Part shown: positions 36,079 through 45,044 of the stretch, piece by piece | Layout: each line of letters starts with the position of its first letter | Position numbering within the stretch: the first letter of the stretch is position 1 | Source: Bacteroidetes bacterium UBA2664 | Lineage (GTDB): Bacteria > Bacteroidota > Rhodothermia > Balneolales > Balneolaceae | Length of the DNA: 54,841 nt | NCBI GenBank assembly: GCA_002359315.1 | Contig: DEMS01000017.1 | Span: 1 to 54,841, forward strand | Reading direction: 5' to 3' | Notes under the pieces: model-generated | The model's input: the letters and a program-made list of their open reading frames with translations, nothing else | The model's database searches: none | Told to the model about the DNA's origin: nothing | Made by a program: the position numbers and the translations under genes

Positions 36079-36498
36079 CTATTTTTCAATTTTGTAACTA
36101 CTCGTGATCTTCGCTGTTTTTTCCAAAGTTTTAGAAACAGAGCAGTATTTCGTCAGGGATAAGTCGATGGCCCGGGCCACTTTATTTTCATCCAAATGAG
36201 AGCCTCTTAATATAAAATGGATATTTATTGACTTGAATTCGGAGTAAGTGCCCACATCCACGCGTTCCCCGGTCACTTCAACTTTCAATTCATCCGGATT
36301 TTGGCGCTGTTTCTTAAGGATACCAACCACGTCGATAGCAGAACACCCCCCGGCGGCGGCCAATAACATCTGCATGGGACGAAATCCACCATTTATGCCC
36401 CCAATTTCATTCGTTCCGTCCATATGGAGTGTTACTCCATCCTCATTATTTGCTTCCATATGAACTGCATCGTTCAAACGATTGATTGTGATTTTCAT
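36079..36498 (-). CDS. OsmC family protein
   Basis: A 139-residue protein from the chosen start (MKITINRLNDAVHMEANN), where the OsmC/Ohr family normally begins; twenty more codons are open upstream but look unlike the family. Typical features are the GGFRPMQMLLAAAGGCSAIDVV helix region with its Cys, and the second conserved Cys in LTKYCSVSKTLE. This Cys pair is the peroxidatic site in OsmC/Ohr hydroperoxide reductases; the exact substrate is unknown. Confidence 0.85.
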   Translation of the reverse strand: MKITINRLNDAVHMEANNEDGVTLHMDGTNEIGGINGGFRPMQMLLAAAGGCSAIDVVGILKKQRQNPDELKVEVTGERVDVGTYSEFKSINIHFILRGSHLDENKVARAIDLSLTKYCSVSKTLEKTAKITSSYKIEK

Positions 36499-36570
36499 CT
36501 TTTTGCGTGGTTTTTTTTGCGTTGATAATGTATGTGTTAGAATATAGAAAATGAACACGAGTTGGAAAAG

Positions 36571-36598
36571 GCAGAAAGCAGAAGGCAGAGGGCAGAAG
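36571..36598 (+). repeat. GCAGARR heptamer block, 4 units
   Basis: Units GCAGAAA, GCAGAAG, GCAGAGG and GCAGAAG in this order, the same 28 bases as the block at 50632-50659. Confidence 0.75.
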
Positions 36599-36698
36599 AG
36601 TTCTCCGAGTGTGGCGATTCACACGCAGAAAAGCCTAGTTAAAAGTGAAAAGTGTTTAGAGCATAAATCTGGCAGAGGGCAATCAACTTAAAAAAACC

Positions 36699-36802
36699 GT
36701 CATCCTGAATTTATTTCAGGATCTCAGGCCACCAATTATAGAAAATCTTTTGATCATATCGCACTCGTAAGCCCTGAGATCCTGTTCTTCATCAGGATGA
36801 CG
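36699..36802. repeat. inverted pair of palindromic repeats
   Basis: The left unit (36699-36726) is identical to 35933-35960. The right unit (36774-36802) is a diverged copy in inverse orientation, CTGAGATCCTG...CAGGATGACG. Such a head-to-head pair resembles a BIME-like composite and may act as a transcription end for arsS. Confidence 0.55.
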
Positions 36803-36831
36803 CAGTTGGGGTGAATGTCGCTATCGCTCAA

Positions 36832-37938
36832 CTATGTAGTTGCTCCGCCGCAGCTGCTGCCGGCTCCCGCTGTGCAACCGTAACAGTGTTGATTAAGGAT
36901 TATTTCACGATTATTGAGCTGATCCAGATTCCAGTCACTGATATGATCCGGAGCACCATGATTGGTTTTTAAATTCAACATCTGATTGAAATCACAATCG
37001 TACAGAGTGCCATCCCACCCAATAGAGATTGTATTTCGACACATGACACCCATGGCGGCCGATGGATTAAATGAGGTGATCAATTTCTCCATATACTCCT
37101 CCAGATTATCACTCATCACAAGAAAATTCAGATATCGGCTGATGGGCAGGTTTGTAATTGTATATAGATCGTTAAAAACGATTCCGTGATCTTCCCAGAG
37201 ACGATCTTTGTAATCCTGTTTTAGGGATTCCTGATCCGGAGGCAAAAATGCACCAACGGGATTGTATACAAGATTTAAGAGTAACCCGGATTCCTCTTTT
37301 CCATAACCAATTTCATTGAGGACTTTAAGCATTTTCATGGATTTGTCATACGTGCCCTCTCCTCGCTGTGAGTCGGTGCGCCGTTTACTGTAGAAGGGCA
37401 GTGAACAAGTAATTTCAACCCCTCGATCAGCCATAAACCGGGGCAGATCTTCAAACTTTTTGGTGTCTAATATGGTCAGATTAGAACGGACGATGATATG
37501 TTTGCCCAATTTCGAAACTTCATCAACAAACCAGCGAAAATGTGGGTTCATCTCCGGAGCCCCTCCGGTGAGATCAACAGTGTGAATGGAAGGATGATCA
37601 AGTGCAATCAGGCACTGTTCAAATGTCTCCTTTGTCATGATCTCTTTACGGTCCGGGCCTGCATCCACATGACAATGTTTACAGGTCATGTTACACATAT
37701 AACCAACATTCATCTGAAAGATCTCAACGCCGGTTGGTTTTAACGGGAAAAGTCCGATGTTATCCATCTTATCCTCAAACTTCTCCAGGCTTTTGATTTT
37801 ATCATTATGATTATTTATCACATCCAACTGAACCTTTGGGTCAGACAGGGAGTGACTTTGTGCAATTAGTGATTTCACAATATTCTGTTTTTGATCGTTA
37901 AAATTTACGGCAAAATGGAGCAGTGTGACGCTGCTCAT
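36832..37938 (-). CDS. arsS: arsenosugar biosynthesis radical SAM protein ArsS
   Basis: A 368-residue radical SAM enzyme with the cluster-binding CxxxCxxC at Cys82, Cys86 and Cys89 (MNVGYMCNMTCKHCHVDAG) and a C-terminal domain ending HCYGCTAGAGSSCGG. The family (formerly the selenocysteine-containing radical SAM pair protein) attaches a deoxyadenosyl group to methylated arsenic in arsenosugar synthesis. Members often have selenocysteine near the C-terminus; here the reading frame is continuous with Cys instead. The AhpD-like partner gene lies directly upstream, 41 bases away, as in many genomes. arsM is not in the window. Confidence 0.88.
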   Translation of the reverse strand: MSSVTLLHFAVNFNDQKQNIVKSLIAQSHSLSDPKVQLDVINNHNDKIKSLEKFEDKMDNIGLFPLKPTGVEIFQMNVGYMCNMTCKHCHVDAGPDRKEIMTKETFEQCLIALDHPSIHTVDLTGGAPEMNPHFRWFVDEVSKLGKHIIVRSNLTILDTKKFEDLPRFMADRGVEITCSLPFYSKRRTDSQRGEGTYDKSMKMLKVLNEIGYGKEESGLLLNLVYNPVGAFLPPDQESLKQDYKDRLWEDHGIVFNDLYTITNLPISRYLNFLVMSDNLEEYMEKLITSFNPSAAMGVMCRNTISIGWDGTLYDCDFNQMLNLKTNHGAPDHISDWNLDQLNNREIILNQHCYGCTAGAGSSCGGATT

Positions 37939-37979
37939 CCAGCAGGAGAGCTAAAACCTGCCCTAATTAAATGGGTATT

Positions 37980-38315
37980 TTACATGCTGAGTTTATCGAC
38001 CTTATTCATCATCTGTACCCCGTGAACCAGAGATGCTCCTCCGCGAATAGCTGCAGCTACATGGACAGCTTCCATCATCTGCTCTTCAGAAAAACCTTTC
38101 TCCAAACTTTCTTGTGTATATGCGTCAATGCAGTAAGGGCACTGGACGGCGTGGGATACAGCCAATGCAATGATAGCTTTTTCCTTTGCTGAGAGTGCGC
38201 TATCTGCAAACACGGTTCCGTAGTAGTCAAAAAATTTATCGGCTAATTCTTTTTGAAATTCACCAATGTCACCAAACTTCTTCAAGTCATCCGGATTGTA
38301 GTATGTTTTATCCAT
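37980..38315 (-). CDS. arsenosugar-associated AhpD-like peroxidase family protein
   Basis: A 111-residue carboxymuconolactone decarboxylase/AhpD-fold protein from the chosen Met (MDKTYYNPDDLKKFG), thirteen codons after the first open Met, as the family begins there. The redox motif CPYC sits in AVQCPYCIDAYTQESLEKG followed by the AIRGGASLVHG helix. This is the known partner of ArsS; in many genomes the first Cys is selenocysteine, here it is Cys. Its direct role is unproven. Confidence 0.85.
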   Translation of the reverse strand: MDKTYYNPDDLKKFGDIGEFQKELADKFFDYYGTVFADSALSAKEKAIIALAVSHAVQCPYCIDAYTQESLEKGFSEEQMMEAVHVAAAIRGGASLVHGVQMMNKVDKLSM

Positions 38316-38819
38316 GTGATTTTCTGTTTTAAATATTATGAAAGTGGTTTTCAATTAAATCATTCTACTTATATATACGTAATGAAACCAATTTCGGATG
38401 TTTCCATTCAAAATATATGAAAACAGTCTGATTGGTAAGCGTATTTTTGTAAAGTATAGTACTAAAAAATATCAACCTACTGTAGTTGATGTTTACAGAG
38501 TATGAAATGATTTCTATAATTGATTATCCTCAGATAGAGGATAGAAAAGTGTAAAGAGCGGTTTATCACAAAAGGATAAATTCTACTATAGTTTTTTGCA
38601 GTTAAATAATAAATAAGTAAAAATCAGTTAAGGGGAATGATTGAATAAGATAAGACGGTAATGATAGAGAATGATTTTTCCGTCAGAATTATCACTTTTT
38701 ATACCTGCATCAGGATCAAACAATGTAATTGATGCATATGGGTTAAATACTTCAGCAAACTAATCCATATTAAAAAATGGATAAGTTTGTTGAATTTGTA
38801 TTCAGAGTTATATAAATCT
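38316..38819. other. intergenic stretch between leuB and the AhpD-like gene
   Basis: AT-rich, with no credible gene or RNA gene. One short inverted repeat, ATCAAC / GTTGAT, lies at about 38470-38489. It holds the promoter of the arsenosugar pair and the 3' end of the leu operon; no clear terminator hairpin with a U-run was recognised. Confidence 0.4.
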
Positions 38820-39920
38820 TCAATCAGTTTGTGGAACACTTTTGCCTACAATTTCCATCAGAGCGGTTGCGATCTCTTCGGTTCCGACGAGTTTGGTTCC
38901 GGGTTCTTCCGTAAACAGATCTGCGGTTCGGAGGCCTTGTTCAAGGACAGAAATAATTGCTGATTCAATCTGTTGAGCAGCAGCTTCCAGTTTGAGGGAG
39001 TATCTGCAAAGCAGGGCTGCTGAGGCGACTGCTGCGAGAGGGTTTGCCACTCCTTTTCCGGCAATGTCGGGTGCGGAGCCATGAACCGGTTCGTAGAGTC
39101 CATTTTCACCTCCTATACTGGCGGAGGGCAACATTCCCAGGGAGCCGGTCAGCATGGAAGCTGCATCACTCAGGATATCACCGAATAAGTTGCCGGTTAC
39201 CATGACATCAAATTGTGTCGGCTGACGAATAATCTGCATCGCGCAATTATCAACCAGCATATGCGTGAGCTCCACATCCGGATATTCTTCAGAGAGTTCA
39301 ATGACTGATTTTCTCCACATTCGAGAGCTTTCCAATACATTTGCTTTATCAACCGAACATACCCTGCCATCGCGCAATCTGGCCGCTTCAAAAGCGACTT
39401 TGGCAACTCTTCGCACTTCTGATCGACTATATTTCATTGTGTCTACTGAAAAGGGATCCCCATTCTCTTCAGAAGTATATCTGGGTTTGCCAAAATAGAT
39501 TCCTCCCGTTAATTCTCTCACGATCAGAATATCGGTTCCATCCAGGATCTCTTTTTTCAATGAAGAGGCACTGGAAAGGGCGGGATAAACGTTTATAGGC
39601 CTGAGGTTTGCAAAAACGCCCAACTCCTTTCGGAGTTGTAATAAGGCGGCTTCCGGGCGCTTGTCGGGGTTGAGGTCATCCCATTGAGGGCCACCAACAG
39701 CACCCAGAAGCACAAACTTCGCCTTTATACATTTGTCCAATATCTCTTCAGTAACGGGTGACCCATACTCTTCGTAGCATGTCCCGCCGAATGGTAATTC
39801 AGTTACAATCAGTTCCGTATTGTACTGTTTACATACCACTTTTAAGAGATCAACGGCAACGGATGTTACCTCCGGTCCAATTCCATCACCGGGGAGGGCT
39901 ACAATTTCAACTCTGTTCAT
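38820..39920 (-). CDS. leuB: 3-isopropylmalate dehydrogenase
   Basis: Oxidises and decarboxylates 3-isopropylmalate for leucine, and 3-methylmalate in the citramalate route to isoleucine. At 366 residues it has LPGDGIGPEV at the start, the RELTGGIYFGKPR substrate loop, DKANVLESSRMWR and the C-terminal GNLFGDILSDAASMLTGSLG with its metal-binding Asp residues. It overlaps leuD by one base (TAATG) and is the last gene of the branched-chain operon. Confidence 0.96.
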   Translation of the reverse strand: MNRVEIVALPGDGIGPEVTSVAVDLLKVVCKQYNTELIVTELPFGGTCYEEYGSPVTEEILDKCIKAKFVLLGAVGGPQWDDLNPDKRPEAALLQLRKELGVFANLRPINVYPALSSASSLKKEILDGTDILIVRELTGGIYFGKPRYTSEENGDPFSVDTMKYSRSEVRRVAKVAFEAARLRDGRVCSVDKANVLESSRMWRKSVIELSEEYPDVELTHMLVDNCAMQIIRQPTQFDVMVTGNLFGDILSDAASMLTGSLGMLPSASIGGENGLYEPVHGSAPDIAGKGVANPLAAVASAALLCRYSLKLEAAAQQIESAIISVLEQGLRTADLFTEEPGTKLVGTEEIATALMEIVGKSVPQTD

Positions 39921-40492
39921 TATCTGGGCACCATTCCATTTTGACGTGCATATTCAAAAATTCCACCGGCATGTACAATATCAGCTACACTGCCCAGGGG
40001 TTTGATTCGATATTCTTTATTCTGTGTGAGGTTTTTGAGTTTGTGGTTCACCTGATCGATCTCCAATTCATCCCCGGTATGGACTTCACTGCTTAAATCC
40101 TCAAAACTCTCAAAAGGGATTAAAAATCCGCCATCCACTGAATTTCTGTAAAAAATCCGCGCGTATGAGGGTGTGACAATCGCTTCGATACCGGCAATCT
40201 CCAAACAAGCTGGAGCGTGTTCACGTGATGACCCGCAGCCAAAATTGTCACTGGCAACGATAATTTTAAATTGGCTTTCTGTTTCCCCTTCCTTTGTTAG
40301 TGATACTCCTCCTTCCGGCAATCCGGATTCTGCAGCCGGTACGCCAGAAAGGGCATACTTACCATAAAGCTTTCGCTCCTCAGGGTCGTCCAGGCTATAA
40401 ACAAGGTGTGCTGCCGGTATAATTTGATCGGTGTCGATATTCTTACCCAATACAAATGCTTTTCCTTTGATGGGTTTTGAGTTGTTATTCAT
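39920..40492 (-). CDS. leuD: 3-isopropylmalate dehydratase small subunit
   Basis: The swivelling small subunit of isopropylmalate isomerase, 190 residues. NIDTDQIIPAAHL and DNFGCGSSREHAP are the family motifs, and VTPSYARIFYRN follows. It pairs with the LeuC type encoded upstream. Between leuC and leuD lie 225 bases filled with repeats, while leuB follows directly. Confidence 0.94.
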   Translation of the reverse strand: MNNNSKPIKGKAFVLGKNIDTDQIIPAAHLVYSLDDPEERKLYGKYALSGVPAAESGLPEGGVSLTKEGETESQFKIIVASDNFGCGSSREHAPACLEIAGIEAIVTPSYARIFYRNSVDGGFLIPFESFEDLSSEVHTGDELEIDQVNHKLKNLTQNKEYRIKPLGSVADIVHAGGIFEYARQNGMVPR

Positions 40493-40717
40493 TTTGTAGT
40501 TTGGTTTTGGATTAATTTTTTGTTCATGAGTCTGGCAGAACGCAGAAGGCAGAGGGCAGAAGAATATTTTGGCTATCAGCTATCAGCTATCAGCTATCAG
40601 TTATCGGTTATCAGCAATTAGCCTTAAGTATTCAGTTTGGTTTATAAAAAACTGACTGCTGAAAGCTGAATGCATTTAAAATCAAACACTTCTGCCTTTT
40701 GCCCTTTGCCTTCTCAC
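40493..40717. repeat. repeat-rich gap between leuC and leuD
   Basis: Holds four GCAGARR heptamers (40535-40562), six CTATCAG-type heptamers (four exact, then TTATCGG and TTATCAG, 40573-40614), a CTGACTGCTGAAAGCTGAATG stretch near 40651, and near 40691-40712 a GGCAAAR block in the opposite orientation. No promoter or terminator is clear, so the operon probably reads through. Confidence 0.75.
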
Positions 40718-42031
40718 TCAAATTACCGTCTGCTGTATAAACACCCTCGGATCGGTAATCACACCGGTAACGGCAGAAGCCGCAACTGTATAGGGTGAGG
40801 CCAGGTATACCTGAGCCTGTTTAGATCCCATCCTGCCGGGATAGTTACGGTTCGTGGATGAGATGCAAACCTCTTCATGATTCAGGCGGCCAAAGGTATC
40901 TGAAGGGCCTCCGAGACATGCCGCACAAGATGCGTTACCTATCTTGCAGCCGGCTTCTTTAAAGATTTCCATCAGAGGAATTCCTGATTGAGTTTCTGTT
41001 TCCAATGCCCGGGCAATTTCAGTAGTCGCCGGTACGATATAGGTATCCAGTTTTACTTTATTTCCAATCAGGATTTCAGCGGCCGCTTTAAAATCAGACA
41101 GTTTTCCACCCGTACATGAACCGATATAAGCCCTGTCGAGATACTCTCCTTCCAGTTCTTCAGCCGTTGCCTTGTTATCGGGGCTATGCGGTTTTGCAAT
41201 CATGGGAACCATCTCTTCCAGATTGTAATAGTGCAGGCTATGATATTTTGCATCCGGATCGCTATACACTTTTGTGTAGGGATGATCGGTCCGTGATTTT
41301 ACATACGCTTCCGTGATTTCATCCGGTTCAACCACTCCATTCTTTCCACCGGCTTCGATCGCCATGTTGGTCAGTGTCATGCGGTCTTCCATCGACAATG
41401 CTTTGATACCATTACCGGCAAATTCCATCGTTCTGTAGGTGGCGCCATCTACACCAATATCCCCGATAATCTGAAGGATGATATCTTTAGCCATTAAATA
41501 GGGGGGTAAAGATTTTCCTTCAAAGATAAATCGCATTGTTTCGGGCACTTTCACCCACAATTTGCCCGTACCCATGATAAATGCGGCATCTGTATTTCCG
41601 ATTCCGGTTGCAAACTGCCCGAATGCACCGGCTGTACAGGTATGGGAATCTGTGCCAAAAAGCACTTCACCCGGCCGTGTAAACCCCTCTTCCGGAAGTG
41701 CCACATGACAGACCCCTTTATAACTGTCTGTACCTACATCATAGAAGTAGGGGAGATCTTGTTCAGCCGCAAAAGCGCGCAGAATGTCCACATTACGATT
41801 CGCATATTTATCTGCGGTGAAGATGTAATGATCCGGTATGATCACCAGCTTATTCTTATCCCATACTTTTGCGTTTTCTCCAAACTGCTTCTGGAAGATG
41901 GATATAGCCGGTGGACCACAAACATCGTGTGTCATGAGTACATCTACATCCACCCAGACATTATCGCCGGGCGAAACGTGATCTCGTCCGCTGTGGTTAG
42001 CAAGTATTTTTTCGGTAAGTGTCATTCCCAT
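40718..42031 (-). CDS. leuC: 3-isopropylmalate dehydratase large subunit
   Basis: The iron-sulfur subunit of isopropylmalate isomerase, which also acts on citramalate in the pyruvate route to isoleucine. It is 437 residues, close to the shorter archaeal/homoaconitase-type LeuC (about 420) rather than the 465-residue enterobacterial form. The cluster ligands are the Cys in GSCTGG and the two in NASCAACLGG; GTDSHTCTAGAFG carries substrate residues. Met3 is an alternative start. Confidence 0.95.
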   Translation of the reverse strand: MGMTLTEKILANHSGRDHVSPGDNVWVDVDVLMTHDVCGPPAISIFQKQFGENAKVWDKNKLVIIPDHYIFTADKYANRNVDILRAFAAEQDLPYFYDVGTDSYKGVCHVALPEEGFTRPGEVLFGTDSHTCTAGAFGQFATGIGNTDAAFIMGTGKLWVKVPETMRFIFEGKSLPPYLMAKDIILQIIGDIGVDGATYRTMEFAGNGIKALSMEDRMTLTNMAIEAGGKNGVVEPDEITEAYVKSRTDHPYTKVYSDPDAKYHSLHYYNLEEMVPMIAKPHSPDNKATAEELEGEYLDRAYIGSCTGGKLSDFKAAAEILIGNKVKLDTYIVPATTEIARALETETQSGIPLMEIFKEAGCKIGNASCAACLGGPSDTFGRLNHEEVCISSTNRNYPGRMGSKQAQVYLASPYTVAASAVTGVITDPRVFIQQTVI

Positions 42032-42096
42032 AATAATGGATCTATTTAATTCTAACTTTTCAATTATATATTTACGTTTGTAAGTCGGTTTATCGA

Positions 42097-43293
42097 CTAA
42101 CGGTTTCCTACTGCACTGGCCGTCTGTTGAGTTGATGTTGTAAACTTTGAATTTGCCATGATATTGATCAAATCAGAGTCTTCAACCACTTTCTTTTTGT
42201 CTGCGAGTTGAGTAACACGAGTGTATATCGTGTTCAAATCCTCTTTGTTCAGGTAAAACCCAAGCTCTTCCAATTTCTTGCAGAGTGCAAAACGGCCTGA
42301 ATGCTTGCCGATCACGATTCTATTAGAAGTTAACCCTACAGATTCCGGAGTCATGATTTCATAGGTGAGAGGATTTTTTAAAACTCCATGCTGGTGAATG
42401 CCCGCTTCATGGGCAAATGCATTTTCACCCACAATCGCTTTATTCGGCTGCACTCCTTTTCCGGTAATCTGTGCTAAAAGCTGACTGGATGGAAAAATCT
42501 CTTTCGTATTCACTGATGTGGTATAGTTCATACTGTTCTTCCTTGTCCTGAGGGCCATCACTACTTCTTCCAGGGATGCATTACCGGCTCGTTCTCCAAT
42601 TCCGTTCACCGTGCATTCGATCTGTCGCGCACCATTTTGAATGCCCATTAAGGAATTTGCGACGGCCAGACCCAAATCATTATGGCAATGCACGCTGATT
42701 ATAGCCTGATCGATATTTGGAATCCCTTCATGTAGCGTTTTAATCAACTCACCATATTCCCATGGCAAACCATACCCAACGGTATCCGGCACGTTGATTG
42801 TCGTTGCACCGGCTTCGATCACTGCCGTAAAGATTTCAATCAAATATTCAGGATCACTTCGGGAGGCATCCTCCGCTGAAAATTCCACATCATCACAGTG
42901 TGACCGTGCATATTCCACGGCCTTCACGGCAGATTCAAGTACTTCATCGCGTGTCTGCTGCAGTTTGTATTTAAGATGGATATCACTGGTTGCAATAAAT
43001 GTATGAATTCTCGGTTTTGCAGCATGTTGCACTGCTGATACGGCTCTTTCAAGATCTTCCCGCCGGGTTCTGCAAAGTGCGGCAACAGAACTTTTTTTGA
43101 TGATTTTGCCAATCTCTTTTACTGTCTCATAGTCACCATCAGAAGCAATCGGAAATCCTGCTTCAATCACATCAACACCCAGCTTTTCGAGTTGTAGAGC
43201 AAGTTGCAGTTTTTCCTGCTGGTTCATGCTGTACCCCGGTGATTGCTCACCGTCTCGAAGAGTCGTATCGAATATTTTAATGTGATTGTCCAT
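42097..43293 (-). CDS. leuA: 2-isopropylmalate synthase, short form without regulatory domain
   Basis: Condenses acetyl-CoA with 2-oxoisovalerate in the first committed step to leucine. The 398 residues include the TIM-barrel with FDTTLRDGEQSPG (8-20), HCHNDLGLAVANSL with metal ligands, and the following helical subdomain with GENAFAHEAGIHQHG. The protein stops there: the leucine-binding regulatory domain of about 110-120 residues found in full-length LeuA is absent. Feedback inhibition by leucine is therefore doubtful. Short LeuA forms are known in other bacteria. Confidence 0.92.
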   Translation of the reverse strand: MDNHIKIFDTTLRDGEQSPGYSMNQQEKLQLALQLEKLGVDVIEAGFPIASDGDYETVKEIGKIIKKSSVAALCRTRREDLERAVSAVQHAAKPRIHTFIATSDIHLKYKLQQTRDEVLESAVKAVEYARSHCDDVEFSAEDASRSDPEYLIEIFTAVIEAGATTINVPDTVGYGLPWEYGELIKTLHEGIPNIDQAIISVHCHNDLGLAVANSLMGIQNGARQIECTVNGIGERAGNASLEEVVMALRTRKNSMNYTTSVNTKEIFPSSQLLAQITGKGVQPNKAIVGENAFAHEAGIHQHGVLKNPLTYEIMTPESVGLTSNRIVIGKHSGRFALCKKLEELGFYLNKEDLNTIYTRVTQLADKKKVVEDSDLINIMANSKFTTSTQQTASAVGNR

Positions 43294-43398
43294 GGTTCTG
43301 TTGTTTTAAGTTGTAGTGTGATCTCCAAATTTTGGAGACTGCTACTGTTTTGTTGTAATCTCTACAGGTATGTTATTTAATCGTTGTACCTGAATTCC

Positions 43399-45030
43399 CT
43401 AATTCCCAACGGAAGTTGGGGTGTCTATTTCATCGGTCAAAGATTTGGGTTTCTGTTTAGGAGTACTGTTCTGATTCATTAAGAAGTAGATAATTCCTTC
43501 GGAAAGTGCCTTCCAGCTTGCGTCAATGATATTTTCAGAGACACCAACGGTTCCCCAGCTTTCCCCATCCTTCGCTGAGTCGATCAACACCCTCACTTTG
43601 GCTTCTGTCCCATCCTTTTCATTCAGCACTCTCACTTTATAATCCTGAAGCTTCATGGATGAGATCTCCGGATAAAATTCACAAAGGGCCCTTCGCAACG
43701 CGGCATCCAGGGCATGAACCGGCCCATTTCCTTCAGCGGCACTCAATTCAATTTGATCATTCACACGTACTTTGATCGTTGCTTCAGAGCGTGATTCACC
43801 ATTCCCATTTTGCTCCATGATGACCCTGAAACCTTCCAATTTGAAAAAATCGGGGGCTTGATTGGTCATCTGCTTCACCAAAAGCTCAAAGGAGGCTTCC
43901 GCAGCTTCAAACTGATACCCCTCATTCTCAAGTTTTTTCAACTCCTGTACAATCTCAGCACTGGCCACAGAATTTTTATCAAAATCAAAACCAAGTTCTT
44001 CAGACTTATATGCCACATTACTTTTGCCTGAGAGATCAGAAACCAGAACTCTGCGGGTATTCCCTACAGCTTCCGGTTTGATGTGTTCGTAGGTCTGTTC
44101 ATTTTTGATGACTGCACTCACATGAACCCCTCCTTTATGGGCAAAAGCACTTTTCCCCACATAGGGTTGCTTATTATCCGGAACCAGATTCCCAAGTTCA
44201 CTTACAAAATGGGAGAGGGTTGATAGTTGAAACATATTTTTTTCCGGGATACATTGATAGCCCATTTTTAACTGCAAATTGGGTATCACAGAACAGAGAT
44301 TGGCATTTCCGCAACGCTCTCCGTAACCGTTGATGGTTCCCTGAACATGAACGGCACCTGCTGCAACGGCTGCGAGTGCATTGGCCACGCCCAATTCAGA
44401 ATCATTATGAGAATGTATACCGATAGGGGTTTTTAATTTGTCCACAACATCAGCTACAATGCGGCTTACATCATGTGTAAGTGTACCGCCATTGGTATCG
44501 CAGAGAACCAATACGTCAGCACCTGCCTTCTGTGCAGTTTCGAGGGTTTTTAATGCGTACTCCGGATTATCCTTGAATCCATCAAAAAAGTGTTCTGCGT
44601 CATAAATAACCTCTTTTCCGTGTTTTTTCAGGTAGGATATGGAGCCAGTAATAATATCCAGATTCTCCTCCGGGGAAATTTTAAGGGCTTGTTTTACATG
44701 TAAAAGCCATGATTTTCCAAAGATTGAAACCGCGGGTGTTTGCGCATCAATGAGAGCCCGGAGGTTTGCATCCTCTTCCGGGTGGTTCCCGGCCCTGCAT
44801 GTACTGCCAAATGCAACAATCTTGGCATTTTTGAACTTGTGACCCTTTACCCGGTCAAAAAATGCCATATCTTTTGGGTTGGATCCGGGCCATCCACCCT
44901 CGATATAGTGAATCCCAAATTGATCGAGCCTCTGTGCAATTCGAAATTTATCCTCAGCGGAAAAAGAAACTTTTTCGCCCTGGGTTCCATCGCGAAGAGT
45001 GGTATCAAATATTTGGATTGATTGAGGCAT
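43399..45030 (-). CDS. cimA: (R)-citramalate synthase
   Basis: Condenses acetyl-CoA with pyruvate, starting the threonine-independent route to isoleucine. The 543-residue protein matches the TIGR00977 type: IQIFDTTLRDGTQGEKVSFS, IHYIEGGWPGSNPKD, HSHNDSELGVANALAAV and GTINGYGERCGNANLCSV. A C-terminal LeuA-type regulatory domain is present (about 398-515), unlike the neighbouring leuA product. It lies 14 bases after ilvC in the operon. The catalytic GGWPG region distinguishes it from 2-isopropylmalate synthase. Confidence 0.93.
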   Translation of the reverse strand: MPQSIQIFDTTLRDGTQGEKVSFSAEDKFRIAQRLDQFGIHYIEGGWPGSNPKDMAFFDRVKGHKFKNAKIVAFGSTCRAGNHPEEDANLRALIDAQTPAVSIFGKSWLLHVKQALKISPEENLDIITGSISYLKKHGKEVIYDAEHFFDGFKDNPEYALKTLETAQKAGADVLVLCDTNGGTLTHDVSRIVADVVDKLKTPIGIHSHNDSELGVANALAAVAAGAVHVQGTINGYGERCGNANLCSVIPNLQLKMGYQCIPEKNMFQLSTLSHFVSELGNLVPDNKQPYVGKSAFAHKGGVHVSAVIKNEQTYEHIKPEAVGNTRRVLVSDLSGKSNVAYKSEELGFDFDKNSVASAEIVQELKKLENEGYQFEAAEASFELLVKQMTNQAPDFFKLEGFRVIMEQNGNGESRSEATIKVRVNDQIELSAAEGNGPVHALDAALRRALCEFYPEISSMKLQDYKVRVLNEKDGTEAKVRVLIDSAKDGESWGTVGVSENIIDASWKALSEGIIYFLMNQNSTPKQKPKSLTDEIDTPTSVGN

Positions 45031-45044
45031 TCGGTGGTTTTTTA

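Larger units (their letters stand above)
36499..36831. other. intergenic stretch with several repeats
   Basis: Contains four GCAGARR heptamers at 36571-36598 and an inverted pair of the CCTGAA...TTCAGG repeat at 36699-36726 and 36774-36802. No gene is evident. The repeat pair ends 30 bases after the arsS stop. Confidence 0.6.
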
